A stretch of 64,000 nucleotides of DNA from Terriglobia bacterium. Lineage in GTDB: Bacteria > Acidobacteriota > Terriglobia > Terriglobales > Acidobacteriaceae. Position numbers and translations under genes: made by a program. The notes under the pieces were generated by a model. It worked only from the letters and a program-made list of their open reading frames with translations, was not told the origin of the DNA and searched no databases. Every line of letters begins with the position of its first letter. Position 1 is the first letter of the stretch. The DNA is taken from the NCBI GenBank assembly GCA_032252755.1, contig JAVUPY010000051.1, positions 62,001 to 126,000 on the forward strand, in the 5' to 3' direction. Below, piece after piece: positions 8,098 to 17,412 of the stretch.

Positions 8098-11000
8098 ATG
8101 GAAAACAGGTGCCGCCCGGCAGGGCGGTTTTTTTGTTGGATTCTGACCGGACTTTTTCTTTTCGTCGCGGCTGCGCCCAGCCATGCCGCGCATACGACGC
8201 GAGTAAACGATACGATCTACCGGGCGGATGGACAGCCCGCTTCCGGTAACCTTGTGATCTCGTGGCCGGCGTTCACAACTGCGACAGGCGAAGCCATCGC
8301 GGCCGGAAGGATGCACTTACCGATCGGGCCGAACGGGTTCGTTGACGTGGCCCTGGTGCCGAACACGGGCTCGACGCCAGTTTCGTACTACACGGTCATC
8401 ATCAAGTCTGACGACGGTGTCAGCACGACCGAGTATTGGACGGTTCCAACCAGCGACTCATCGACGGTTGCCGCGGTTCGCTCGAAAGTAGTGCCGACGA
8501 GCGTGGCAGCGCAATTCGTAGGACGGGACTATGTCGACTCTGCCATTGCTTCCGTGGCCAAAGATAAATCCGGAATGGTGGGGCGACTCTCGGTACTGGA
8601 TTACGGCGCCGATCCCAGCGCGGGATTTTATTTCAGCGTCAACATGTCATCCGGCAGCGCGGCCGTAACCAACGTCTACTATGCGGGATTGAACACCGCG
8701 AGCGGCGTTCTCAGCGCGAACTCCGCGAAAGTCGGGCAGCGGTTCTGTGTCTCCGGTGCGGGCCCTTCGGGAGCGGATCTCTGTGGCCATGTAATTTCCA
8801 ACAACAACGGCTGGCCGGCGACGATCACGCTCGACGTGACCGCTTCGACGACCGTGAGCAATCGTGGGGCCTACTGGGGCAATGACAGTTCAGCGGCGTT
8901 TCAGAGCGCCATCAACCGTTGCGCCGATCCGTCCTACAACATTCTGGGTGGATGTGAAATCGATGTTCCTCCCGGGCAATACCTGCTGGGAACGACCGTT
9001 AACTTCTCGATAGTGAGCGAACTCAGAATCGGGCGCGAAACCGTGAAGTGCCCGGCCGGACGTGGCAGCACCAAACTAGTCTGGACGGGAGCCGACCGGG
9101 GCGACATGTTGCTCGCCCCTGCCGGCAGCGTACCAGTAGAAGTGAGCGGATGCAGTTTTGTGTCGAGCGATTATCTTGCCAACACCTCGTACACCGGCCG
9201 CCGGGCGGCGATCGCCATTCATATCAAGGGTGGAACCCAGCACCGCATCATCGACAGCAGGTTCGGAGACCTGTACGAAGGCATTCGACTTACAAGTACC
9301 TGGAACAACCTCATCGACCATAACTACTTTTATGGTCCGTACAATGCCGCCATACACAACGCCAACGAGGGTGTGGCGCCGGTGAACGCGACCACATTCA
9401 GCAACAACGAGTTCGGGTTCTATCATCTGCACGGCATCCTAAGCGATTCCGCGGGCCAGGGTGGGTCGAACGGGAACTTCTACTTCGGCAACGATATCGA
9501 AGGAACTTCCTCGGACACCATTTCCGATATCGACCTGAACGATAACTGGGGTTCATTTGGCCCCAACCGGTTTGAGACTTCAGGTTCCACTGTAAGTGGA
9601 TACCAGGCGCTGATCCTGCGCGGTACCTACAACAACGTCCAGGTCACATTTTGCGGCGGTGGCATGACGATTGCCGGAACGGACAACCAGATCACGTGCA
9701 GCAACGTCTCCAGTCCCATCAACGACACCGGCGGGTTTAACACCTATCACGCCGACACGACCCGCTCGGGTGGGCTCAGCGGTGGTGGAGCATTATCCGC
9801 AACAATCTTTGGAGGAAGGCGAGCTTCATCCTTCATCGACGCGCCAGGATTCAAAATGCTGGGAATCAACGCCGATAATCCCAGGCACACGCCGGCGTTC
9901 AGCATCGGATCCGCGCAGTCTTCGGGATTTGCAGGATTCTCCAGGCATCCGACACTGAGCTATGGGGCCGCCGTCCTGCCAAACGCTCCCGCAAACTCCA
10001 CCTTCAACATCGGAGATCAGTTACTGCCGATAGACCCCGGCTACGGTCCCGGCGGATATCGCAACAACGTGGCGTTCTGGGAGTGCATCGGCGGCACCAA
10101 CGCAACCTGCACCTTCGACGGGAGCACCTGGGGCGGCACAGGAGCACTCTATCGTTCGTATCTCTTCAGCAAGTTGCACGCCGAAAGCGCGAATGTTCCC
10201 GCGAGCGGAACCTCGGCGCAAGGCGACCTGGTGTGGAAGACGAACCCATCGGGTACGAATCCGCTGATCGGATGGTCCGTTACGACGGGCGGGACCCCAG
10301 GGACGTTCGCACCGATCTACGCCATCGACCCGGCGAATCCGCCGGCGTGGGGAGCCACAACGCCCGCGGCGGGCACGTTCACCAACGTGAGCGCCTCGAA
10401 CTCGATCGCGGCACCCGCCGCGCAATTCTCAGCGCCGGCAGACCTGAGCACGATTGCCGGCGGGCCCGCATTCTGGTGCAAGGCCGACGCACAGAACTAT
10501 GGAGACGGCGCGAGCGTTGCCTCGTGCGACGACTCAGCAGCCTCGCCGCACAACGCCAGCAGCGTGGGAACCGCACCGGTTTACAAGGCCGGCGTCACGC
10601 CAACCGGCAAGCCGGTCTTGCGGTTCTCCGGCTCTGGTTACCTGCAGACGGCGGCCTTCACGCTCAATCAACCTTCGACAGTCTGCGGCGTGTACTCGCG
10701 CGCAGCGGGATACTACGGTGGCGCGCTGTGGGACGGCCGTAACCTGAACTCGGCCAGCCACTACTTCGCGAGCGCGACGGCACTGGGCCTCTATACCAAC
10801 GGAGACGGTACGACCAACATAAGCGGCACGGTCGCGAATGACAACAAGTTCCACGTCGTCTGCTCGGTCATCAACAACCCCAACAGCGCCGTCTATGTCG
10901 ACGGAACGCAGATCGCAAGCGGTGCCTCGGGCTCGGCGAACATGGGCGGTGTCACCATCGGCGCGGCTGGCAGTGGCATAGTCAAGGCGACCGCGGATAT

Positions 11001-11469
11001 CGCCGAAGTCGTGGTATTCCCATCGGCGCTCAGCGTCGCAAACCGCCAGGCGGTAGAGAACTACCTCACGCAGAAGTACATCAGCGGGTTCGTCACCGTG
11101 AAGAACGCCGCCGGGACGATCGTCAGCCAGTTCGACACCAATGGGAAACTTTCATCCTCAGGTGCCGCGGTCGGATTCTCCAACGTAGCCTTCTCCGCGA
11201 CTCCGGTCTTCGATGGTTCCGCCGCCGATACGTTTAAGATCACGCTCAGCGGAAACGTCACGAGTTCAACGCTCGTAAGCGCCGTCGCGGGGCAGCCGCT
11301 GAACTTCATCGTCTGCCAGGACGCAACCGGATCGCGCACCATGAGCTGGCCGGCGAACGTCAAGGGTGCCATGACCGTCGGAAGCGCGGCGAGCAAGTGC
11401 AGCGCGCAGAGCTTCATCTTCGACGGCACGAACGCAATTGCAACCGGTTCAGGCGTAATCAACCAGTAA
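8098..11469 (+). CDS. Secreted right-handed beta-helix protein with LamG-like domain (tail-spike-like architecture)
   Basis: 1123 residues from the ATG at 8098, preceded by GAGGAAGG. A Sec signal peptide is clear: basic start, FFCWILTGLFLFVAAA core, and SHA-AHT cleavage. Residues about 40-150 form a beta-rich N-terminal module. From about 185, DYGADPS opens a pectin-lyase-like beta-helix as in tail spikes and polysaccharide lyases, running to about 560. A LamG/concanavalin-like domain lies near 780-980 (FWCKADAQNYGDG, then IAEVVVFPSALSVANRQAVE), and the last 130 residues resemble tail-fibre beta-structure. It probably binds or cuts a surface glycan. A signal peptide is unexpected for a virion protein, so it may be an exported host adhesin or glycan hydrolase. 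Confidence 0.75.
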   Translation: MENRCRPAGRFFCWILTGLFLFVAAAPSHAAHTTRVNDTIYRADGQPASGNLVISWPAFTTATGEAIAAGRMHLPIGPNGFVDVALVPNTGSTPVSYYTVIIKSDDGVSTTEYWTVPTSDSSTVAAVRSKVVPTSVAAQFVGRDYVDSAIASVAKDKSGMVGRLSVLDYGADPSAGFYFSVNMSSGSAAVTNVYYAGLNTASGVLSANSAKVGQRFCVSGAGPSGADLCGHVISNNNGWPATITLDVTASTTVSNRGAYWGNDSSAAFQSAINRCADPSYNILGGCEIDVPPGQYLLGTTVNFSIVSELRIGRETVKCPAGRGSTKLVWTGADRGDMLLAPAGSVPVEVSGCSFVSSDYLANTSYTGRRAAIAIHIKGGTQHRIIDSRFGDLYEGIRLTSTWNNLIDHNYFYGPYNAAIHNANEGVAPVNATTFSNNEFGFYHLHGILSDSAGQGGSNGNFYFGNDIEGTSSDTISDIDLNDNWGSFGPNRFETSGSTVSGYQALILRGTYNNVQVTFCGGGMTIAGTDNQITCSNVSSPINDTGGFNTYHADTTRSGGLSGGGALSATIFGGRRASSFIDAPGFKMLGINADNPRHTPAFSIGSAQSSGFAGFSRHPTLSYGAAVLPNAPANSTFNIGDQLLPIDPGYGPGGYRNNVAFWECIGGTNATCTFDGSTWGGTGALYRSYLFSKLHAESANVPASGTSAQGDLVWKTNPSGTNPLIGWSVTTGGTPGTFAPIYAIDPANPPAWGATTPAAGTFTNVSASNSIAAPAAQFSAPADLSTIAGGPAFWCKADAQNYGDGASVASCDDSAASPHNASSVGTAPVYKAGVTPTGKPVLRFSGSGYLQTAAFTLNQPSTVCGVYSRAAGYYGGALWDGRNLNSASHYFASATALGLYTNGDGTTNISGTVANDNKFHVVCSVINNPNSAVYVDGTQIASGASGSANMGGVTIGAAGSGIVKATADIAEVVVFPSALSVANRQAVENYLTQKYISGFVTVKNAAGTIVSQFDTNGKLSSSGAAVGFSNVAFSATPVFDGSAADTFKITLSGNVTSSTLVSAVAGQPLNFIVCQDATGSRTMSWPANVKGAMTVGSAASKCSAQSFIFDGTNAIATGSGVINQ

Positions 11470-11525
11470 GAGCTTTGTTGGGAGCAGAGCGGGGCAGCAG
11501 CGAGTAGCGAGTCTGTAAGTGCATG

Positions 11526-11606
11526 CCGTCATCCCGAGCGGAACTGCGGGTCGTTTACGCAGTGGAGTCGAGGGACCTGCATCTCTCGTTTCGTAAAGAT
11601 GCAGCA
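11526..11606. repeat. Family E repeat upstream of the terminase start
   Basis: Contains gtcatcccgagcggaactgc, then gtcgagggacctgcatct and its partner aagatgcag. It shares gtcatcccgagcgga with a segment inside dnaG. It argues that the open frame upstream of 11656 is not real terminase coding sequence. Confidence 0.55.
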
Positions 11607-11655
11607 GGACGGTTCGCCTTCCGGTCGCGCTGCTCGCTGCTGTTTGGGGGCAGCG

Positions 11656-13134
11656 GTGAGTTTGGTGGAGTTGGTTCTGCTGGAAGAGCTCGGGAAGAAC
11701 TTGAACGTTATTCCCGGGCCGGACAAAAACATTCGCGAAATCCTGATGCGTGCGCTGTTGCGGATTCGCGACAAGCAAGGGGGCCTGCAGCCGCTGGTCC
11801 TCAACCGCGCACAGCACGATTACCAGAGGCACTGCGGAAAGAAAAACATCGTTCTAAAGGCCAGGCAGCTTGGGATCACGACTTACGTGGCGGCGCGGTT
11901 CTTTCTGCGGACGATCACGCAACCGGGAACCCTGACGGTGCAGGTGGCGCACGACCAGCGCGCGGCGGAACAGATATTTCGGATTGTTTATCGATTCCTG
12001 GAGAACCTGCCGGAATCGCTACGGAAATCTTTGTACACGTCGCGCGCGAACGTGCGCCAGGTTGTCTTTCCCGAGATCGATTGCGAATATCGCGTGGAGA
12101 CAGCCTCGGACCGGCACGCCGGACGCGGCCTGACAATCCAGAACCTGCATTGCTCCGAGGTGGCCATGTGGCCCGACGGTGCTGCGGCGCTCGCGGCTTT
12201 ACGCGCGGCTGTGCCGCCGGGCGGTGAAATCGTTCTGGAATCGACCCCGAACGGCGCGGCGGGCGCCTTCTATCGGGAATGGCAGAACGCGGGCGAAACC
12301 GGCTACATCCGCCACTTCTTTCCGTGGTGGCTGGATGAATCTTATCGCGTGACCGGCCGTCCTGTAGGAGCACTCTCCGAAGAAGAGCGGATGCTGATCG
12401 AGCAGCACGGCCTGGACGAAGATCAGATCGCCTTCCGTCGCGACGTCAAAGCGAACTTCGGAGCCCGCGCGCGCGAAGAGTTCGCCGAGGACGCGCAGAC
12501 GTGCTTTCGCAGCAGCGGCGAGTGCGTCTTCGAACTGGATACGCTTGAAGAGCGGTTGAAGAACCTCGTGGAGCCGATTGAGCGCCGCGACAATGGCCGT
12601 CTGCGGATCTGGCTACCGTTCGTAGCCGGGCGACGCTTCATCATCGGCGTCGATCCGGCGGGCGGCGGCATCGACGGCGATTTCGCATGTGCCCAGGTTG
12701 TGGATCGCGACACCGGACTGCAGTGTGCCGAGTTACTCGGTCATCTGCGTCCCGAGGAACTGGCGCGCGAGATCGCGAGGCTGGGCCGCGAGTACGGCGA
12801 TGCCCTCGTCGCGGTCGAGCGCAACAACCACGGACACGCGGTTCTCGCCTGCCTGCAGTTGCAGGAGCGGTACGCCAATCTCTTTCACGAGGGCGGCGGC
12901 CCGCGGCGCGAGGCCGGATGGCTGACCACGGCCGCCAATCGTCCGCCGATGCTGGAGAACCTGGCGGCGGTGCTGCGGGCGAATCCGTCGTCGCTGCAGA
13001 GCCCGAGGCTGCTCGAACAATGCCGGACATTCGTCCGGGGAAAAGACGGGCGCGCCGAAGCCGCCGCCGGGAGTCACGACGATGCGGTGATGGCGATGGC
13101 CATCGCGCTCGCGGTTCGGGCGCAACTGGCTTGA
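11656..13134 (+). CDS. Phage terminase large subunit
   Basis: 492 residues from the GTG at 11656 with GGGGG upstream; the frame is open from 11599, but that part is repeat-derived. The ATPase half shows a Q-rich adenine region, a Walker A-like KARQLGITT, a Walker B-like LHCSEVAMWP and coupling motif LESTPNGA. The nuclease half has GVDPAGGGIDGDF, ALVAVERNNHG and SHDDAVMAM, the three acidic clusters of the RNase H-like fold. It should pump and cut concatemeric DNA into proheads through the portal. All expected key residues are present, so it looks active. It is separated from portal by the HipA-like/DUF3037 pair, which is not the usual phage order. Confidence 0.9.
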   Translation: MSLVELVLLEELGKNLNVIPGPDKNIREILMRALLRIRDKQGGLQPLVLNRAQHDYQRHCGKKNIVLKARQLGITTYVAARFFLRTITQPGTLTVQVAHDQRAAEQIFRIVYRFLENLPESLRKSLYTSRANVRQVVFPEIDCEYRVETASDRHAGRGLTIQNLHCSEVAMWPDGAAALAALRAAVPPGGEIVLESTPNGAAGAFYREWQNAGETGYIRHFFPWWLDESYRVTGRPVGALSEEERMLIEQHGLDEDQIAFRRDVKANFGARAREEFAEDAQTCFRSSGECVFELDTLEERLKNLVEPIERRDNGRLRIWLPFVAGRRFIIGVDPAGGGIDGDFACAQVVDRDTGLQCAELLGHLRPEELAREIARLGREYGDALVAVERNNHGHAVLACLQLQERYANLFHEGGGPRREAGWLTTAANRPPMLENLAAVLRANPSSLQSPRLLEQCRTFVRGKDGRAEAAAGSHDDAVMAMAIALAVRAQLA

Positions 13135-13228
13135 GTTCCGATTCGGGAAAATGCCGCTCCAAGATGGGAATTGTGTTCCGTTTTGGAGTTGTGGGAACGA
13201 TAGGATGCTGCTTGGTGCCTGCTCCGTG

Positions 13229-13259
13229 CCCCACATCCGCCGCAGTTGGCAGATGGGGG
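13229..13259. repeat. Family B palindrome between terminase and the HipA-like gene
   Basis: ccccacatccgcc and ggcagatggggg form an imperfect stem around a gcagtt loop. It is nearly identical to the copy at 24113-24142. Confidence 0.65.
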
Positions 13260-13322
13260 TTCGCGCAGTCAGCAGACATGGGTTCAAATGTGGCTTCAAG
13301 GATGTAGGTTTCCGGGGCAACG

Positions 13323-14129
13323 GTGGCCGTCGAAGCGGTTCAACATGTGAAGCGGATGCGCGGTGGTGCGCAGGGTCACCTGATGCGCGCCAGCGATGGC
13401 CACTATTACGTCGTGAAATTCCAGAACAATCCGCAGCACCTGCGGGTTTTGGCGAACGAGTTGCTCGCTACGAAATTGGGCGAACTGCTCGGACTGCCTG
13501 TTCCGCAGGTCGAAGTCGTGAACGTGGACTCCTGGTTGATCGAGCACACTCCGGAGCTCAGGATCGAGTTGGTTCACGGTGTGATCTCGTGTGTTCCCGG
13601 GCTGCAATGCGGGTCACGATATGTTGTTCCCCCGGCGGAGGGAGTTGTCTATGACTATCTTCCAGAGAATCTGCTGGAACGGGTTCGTAACCTGGAGGCT
13701 TTCGCCGGTGCGCTGATACTGGACAAATGGACGTGCAATGCCGATGGAAGACAGGCGGCCTTCTGGAAGAAGTCGCGCGAGCGCAAGTTCACGGTCTCGT
13801 TCATTGACCAGGGGTATTGTTTTAACGCCGGCGAATGGACTTTTCCGGATTCACCCCTGCGCGGCGTTTACGCACGGAACGATGTCTATCGCGGCATAAC
13901 GGGTTGGAATAGTTTCGAGCCATGGCTGAGCCGGTTGCAGGAACTCGACGAACAGAAGTTATGGCGGGTCGCGGAGACAGTTCCACCGGCCTGGTACGGC
14001 GATACGTGCGACATGGAGCGGCTGATCGAGCAGTTGCTGAAGCGGCGAAACCGGGTACCGGAGCTGATACTGAACTTCAGGAACTCGAGCCGCCAGCCGT
14101 TTCCGAACTGGGCGGAGCGGGTAAACTAA
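13323..14129 (+). CDS. HipA-like kinase domain protein (HipA_2 type)
   Basis: 268 residues with a GTG start. The N-terminus RMRGGAQGHLMRASDG and VVKFQNNPQH are hallmark strings of the short HipA-like family. Lys32 in VVKF is the likely ATP-contacting lysine. LILDKWTCNADGRQ (about 132-144) matches the catalytic loop and SFIDQGYCF (Asp162) the metal-binding DFG-like position. HipA toxins phosphorylate GltX or other targets; the substrate of this short family is not known to me. The gene lies directly before a DUF3037 gene, a pairing I know from other genomes. Its position inside a phage head module suggests accessory cargo, perhaps defensive or regulatory. Confidence 0.8.
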   Translation: MAVEAVQHVKRMRGGAQGHLMRASDGHYYVVKFQNNPQHLRVLANELLATKLGELLGLPVPQVEVVNVDSWLIEHTPELRIELVHGVISCVPGLQCGSRYVVPPAEGVVYDYLPENLLERVRNLEAFAGALILDKWTCNADGRQAAFWKKSRERKFTVSFIDQGYCFNAGEWTFPDSPLRGVYARNDVYRGITGWNSFEPWLSRLQELDEQKLWRVAETVPPAWYGDTCDMERLIEQLLKRRNRVPELILNFRNSSRQPFPNWAERVN

Positions 14130-14200
14130 CAAAGAACGATGCAGGGAAGCACCGCCCGGCGAAACGCCAGCGTTGCAGAAATCGAGATGGAGCAGAGGAT

Positions 14201-15016
14201 TTGAGGCCACCACAACGACAATGCGAGTTCTTCCTGGTTCGCTACATGCCGGACGCGGTCAAGGAGGAGTTTGTCAATGTGGGCGTCGCGCTTTACACGG
14301 TCGACACGGCCGGCCCACGATTTTCGGATGTCCTCTTTACGACCAACTGGTCACGTGTGCGGTGCCTCGATCCCGACGTCGAAGTCGAAGCAATCACCGG
14401 GTTGGAGCAGCAACTGCGCGAGGTGCTCTGGGCCCCGGGCAGCAGCGTTGCTGCAACTCTGCGGGAATCGCTCGGCGGAGTGCTGCAGTTGACCGAAGCG
14501 CGCCCGCTGATGACGGAATCACCCGAGGCGGAACTGAAGCTGCTTTCGCAGGCGTATCTAGAGCGGCACCGGCCGGCATCGCGCGATGCTTCCGGACGGC
14601 AGACGATTCTGCACGCCATGCGTCGCGAATTCGAACGCCAGGGAGTCTGGCAATTTTTGCGAACGGGGATTACCGTCGTGCCGTACACGGAAGAAGGCGA
14701 TCCGCTGAAGATTGATTTTGCCTACAACGCGTCGACCTCGGGGCAAGGCCTTGTGCGCATGTTCCAGGCGGTCTCACTGGAGCGCGACATCAACGCCGCC
14801 AAGGTGCTCGCCTTCAGTTGCCCACGAATCGCCTCCGGGCTTCGCGAGAAAGAAAGCTCCGACTTGCAGCTTACGGCCGTCATCGAAGCCGAACTTCCGC
14901 CGACACGCGAAATCGAATTTGGCAAGCGCGTCATGCGCGAGAACGGAGTCGTAATCAGGACCGTTGCCGATATCCCCGCGATCGCGGAGCGAGCGAGAGA
15001 AGAATTAAAGCTGTAA
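14201..15016 (+). CDS. DUF3037 protein paired with the HipA-like kinase
   Basis: About 271 residues. No ATG lies in a good place; a TTG at 14201 with GGAG upstream is the best start, and the first conserved stretch begins QCEFFLVRYMPDAVKEEFVN, the DUF3037 hallmark. The family has no established biochemical role. The gene follows the HipA-like kinase by 71 bases with no terminator between, so they are probably co-transcribed. A toxin-antitoxin or kinase-substrate relation is possible but only inferred from pairing. An alternative is that both are general housekeeping genes stranded here by rearrangement. Confidence 0.75.
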   Translation: MRPPQRQCEFFLVRYMPDAVKEEFVNVGVALYTVDTAGPRFSDVLFTTNWSRVRCLDPDVEVEAITGLEQQLREVLWAPGSSVAATLRESLGGVLQLTEARPLMTESPEAELKLLSQAYLERHRPASRDASGRQTILHAMRREFERQGVWQFLRTGITVVPYTEEGDPLKIDFAYNASTSGQGLVRMFQAVSLERDINAAKVLAFSCPRIASGLREKESSDLQLTAVIEAELPPTREIEFGKRVMRENGVVIRTVADIPAIAERAREELKL

Positions 15017-15096
15017 TCGTGCCATCTGGCGATCGGGCCAACGTGCGATTGTGTAGAGCATCGAGGGCCTGATCGCGATCTGTAAGTTCTAACGTA

Positions 15097-15175
15097 ATCG
15101 AGCCGTCGAGTCATCGGGTCATCGTGCCATCGGAAAAACAAATGGCGCGATGGCCCGATCGCACGATGGCTCGAT
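15097..15175. repeat. Family A hairpin before portal gene
   Basis: Two 34-nt arms (15097-15130 and 15142-15175) separated by an 11-nt A-rich loop. The right arm's reverse complement matches the left at most positions. Each arm is four 8-nt units of the form ATCGNGCC. It ends 8 bases before the AGGAG of the portal gene. The 15017-15075 stretch carries further scattered copies of the same unit. Confidence 0.85.
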
Positions 15176-15192
15176 CTGTTTACAGGAGACGC

Positions 15193-16395
15193 ATGGATAT
15201 TCGCGAAAAGCTGGGTGAAGTTCTTCGCCGCGCGCGCCGGCAGCGCGATGGGGGAGAGAAGCGCAAGACCGCGGCCCTGCCGCAAACGCTAATGGGCAAC
15301 GCCACGCGCAATGAGCCGATGCCGAAGCCGACTCCGGTGAACCTTCGCCGTTTCGCGGAGACGCCGGTGGCGCGCAAGGCCATCAACACCATCAAGGATC
15401 GCGTCGCCGGAATGAGTTGGCGCATCCAGCCGCGCCACGGCCGCAAGCTCGAGGAAATCGAAGACGGTGCGGCGCGTATCAGTATCCTGACCGAGATCTT
15501 CGAGCAGCCCAACCCGGACGATTCGTTTCGGTCGATGGCCGAGCAGGTTCTCGAAGACATTATTGTCGGCGGCTTCGGCGCTATCGAACTGCGCAAGACC
15601 GGCGATACTGAGCATCCGCTGGAACTCTGGCCGGTCGACGGCGCGACCATCAAGTTGCGCGCCGACTGGAACGGCCAGCCGGAATCGCCGCGCTACGTGC
15701 AGGTCACGGGTAAGTTCGGTGCTGCCGGCCAGGTCGTGCTCGCCGACGAGGAGTTGTCGTACATTCGACTGAACCCACGCACGCACACTCCATTCGGCCT
15801 TGGTCGGCTTGAAGTTGCCTTCGAGACCATCGCGAATTTCCTGAGCGCCCATCGCCACGCCGCGAAGCTTGCGAACAACTCGGTGGCGCAGTACGCGCTG
15901 TGGCTTGACGAACTCGACGCCGTGCAACACGAGCGCCTCATTCGCTGGTGGCAGGACGAAGTCGAAGGCACCGGCAAGGTGCCGATTATGAGTTCGCCGC
16001 ACAAGCCCGAAGTCGTGCGCTTCGGCGGCGGGACGGATTCCGACCTTCGCCTGCAATGGCAGGAGTTCCTGCTGCGCATCGTCGCCGATGCCTTCGATCT
16101 TCCACCTATGCTCTTGGGTCTGGAAGGGGACGTGAATCGCTCGACGGCCGGCGAACTGACCGATCACGCTTTCCATACCGCCATTGTGCCCACGGCAAAG
16201 CTCTTTGCCGAGCATCTCACGCGTGATGCCATTGCCAAGCGGCTCGGATGGAACGACCTCGAATTCGTCTTCGCCGACGTCGACGCCCCCAACGAACTCG
16301 CCAAGTCGGAAGTGCAGGAGCGGTTGCTGCGCTGCGGCGTCCTCACCGTCAACGAAGTGCGGCAGATGAGAGGGTTGGCGCCACTGGAAAACTAA
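15193..16395 (+). CDS. Phage portal protein (HK97-type)
   Basis: 400 residues from the ATG at 15193, which has ACAGGAG at good spacing; the in-frame upstream stretch is read-through of a repeat. Features fit the HK97-type portal: FAETPVARKAINTIKDRVAG, then GFGAIELRKTG, LNPRTHTPFGLGRLEVA, and late FDLPPMLLGLEGDVNRSTAGE. The portal is the dodecameric DNA gate at one capsid vertex and docks the terminase. The length is normal and no disruption is seen. The gene starts the compact head-assembly run that continues to 24.5 kb. Confidence 0.88.
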   Translation: MDIREKLGEVLRRARRQRDGGEKRKTAALPQTLMGNATRNEPMPKPTPVNLRRFAETPVARKAINTIKDRVAGMSWRIQPRHGRKLEEIEDGAARISILTEIFEQPNPDDSFRSMAEQVLEDIIVGGFGAIELRKTGDTEHPLELWPVDGATIKLRADWNGQPESPRYVQVTGKFGAAGQVVLADEELSYIRLNPRTHTPFGLGRLEVAFETIANFLSAHRHAAKLANNSVAQYALWLDELDAVQHERLIRWWQDEVEGTGKVPIMSSPHKPEVVRFGGGTDSDLRLQWQEFLLRIVADAFDLPPMLLGLEGDVNRSTAGELTDHAFHTAIVPTAKLFAEHLTRDAIAKRLGWNDLEFVFADVDAPNELAKSEVQERLLRCGVLTVNEVRQMRGLAPLEN

Positions 16396-16400
16396 AGCAG

Positions 16401-16482
16401 ATCGTGCCATCGCGCCATCGGGTCATCCTGCCATCGCAATTCCTTTCAATGGCACGGTGGCCCGTTCGCTTGATGGCTCGAT
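16401..16482. repeat. Family A hairpin before the prohead protease gene
   Basis: 34-nt arms at 16401-16434 and 16449-16482 with a 14-nt loop. Same phase and length as the copy before portal. It ends 5 bases before AAGGAG. Confidence 0.85.
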
Positions 16483-16498
16483 CACTCAAGGAGAACTC

Positions 16499-17014
16499 AT
16501 GCAGGTGGAAATGGAGGCGATGGCGATCGAGATGCCGCCGGTCGCTCGGCATCCCAACCGGATGCCGTTCGAAGGCGTGCTCACCATTGCGAACGAAGCC
16601 TCGGACAAACCGCCCAGCGGTGCGCGCGGTCATCGCGTCTTGCTGCCGGCGGCGTCGGTCGAGGCCGCTCTGCCCTCGTTGCTGGGCATGGCAGTTGATT
16701 ACGCGCCGAGTCTCGATCGTCACGACGCGCGCCGCAAGGTCGGCATCATCACCTCGGCAGAACTGGAACCGCACGGCGACAGCATCCGCAAGCTTGCGGT
16801 CGAGGGCTATCTCTTTGCCCAGGACTTTCCGGAGGTGGTGCGGGAGATGTCGGCCGGCGAGGGCTCGCTCGGAATGTCGTACGAGATTGCCGATGCCGTC
16901 GTGGTAGACGTGAACGCGCCGGTGTGGGTGGTGAACGAATTCACCTTCACCGGCGCGGCGGTGTTGCGGCGCGACAAAGCGGCGTATCGAAAAACTTCGA
17001 TTCGCCTGGTGTAA
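16499..17014 (+). CDS. Putative prohead protease
   Basis: 171 residues from the ATG at 16499, which has AAGGAG 7 bases upstream. Its place between portal and capsid, its size, and a probable His (SLDRHDARRKVG) and Ser (GSLGMSYEIADA) fit a prohead maturation protease, which trims scaffold and capsid before packaging. The hydrophobic core VEGYLFAQDFPEVVREM is typical of this fold. No family motif is strong enough to fix the catalytic triad by eye, so the role depends partly on gene order. Confidence 0.6.
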   Translation: MQVEMEAMAIEMPPVARHPNRMPFEGVLTIANEASDKPPSGARGHRVLLPAASVEAALPSLLGMAVDYAPSLDRHDARRKVGIITSAELEPHGDSIRKLAVEGYLFAQDFPEVVREMSAGEGSLGMSYEIADAVVVDVNAPVWVVNEFTFTGAAVLRRDKAAYRKTSIRLV

Positions 17015-17052
17015 GCGGGTACCTGGTACCCGGTGCCGAATTGGAGAAAACA

Positions 17053-17385
17053 ATGGAAGAAAACAACACAGAATCCTCACGCCTGGCCGCTGCGGCCGAA
17101 GCGCTCGAGCGGACGCTGGCGCGCATGGAAGCGCACTTCGTTTCGCTGGAACAGAAGATCGAGCACATCGTAGCCATGGTGGAAGAGCGTGCGGCGGTGA
17201 AGGCCGAGGCCGAACCTGAAGCACGTAAGACGGTTTCCGCCCGCACCAGCGCGCTACTTGCGAAGTTTGGCGCCGGCGATGGTCCGCTGGCCGCAACCTC
17301 TGCCGACGAAATGCTTCGCGCTCTGAGCGTCGAACAGCGCATCGCGGTCAAGGCCGAGCTGGCAAGAGCGGGAATCCTGCAGTAG
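17053..17385 (+). CDS. Coiled-coil protein, likely scaffold-like
   Basis: 110 residues from the ATG at 17053 (GGAG upstream). Residues 8-60 form a long heptad-rich helix (LAAAAEALERTLARMEAHFV, then LEQKIEHIVAMVEERAAV). An Ala/Glu linker follows, then a small helical C-terminus ending AGILQ. Placed between protease and capsid, as scaffolding or decoration proteins usually are. The sequence itself shows only the coiled coil. Confidence 0.6.
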   Translation: MEENNTESSRLAAAAEALERTLARMEAHFVSLEQKIEHIVAMVEERAAVKAEAEPEARKTVSARTSALLAKFGAGDGPLAATSADEMLRALSVEQRIAVKAELARAGILQ

Positions 17386-17412
17386 CCCCTGAGCAAACCG
17401 AAGGTTCGTTAT

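Noticed and set aside
15289-16410. 373-residue minus-strand frame opposite portal
   Set aside because: Antisense of a well supported portal gene, with no ribosome site or motif.
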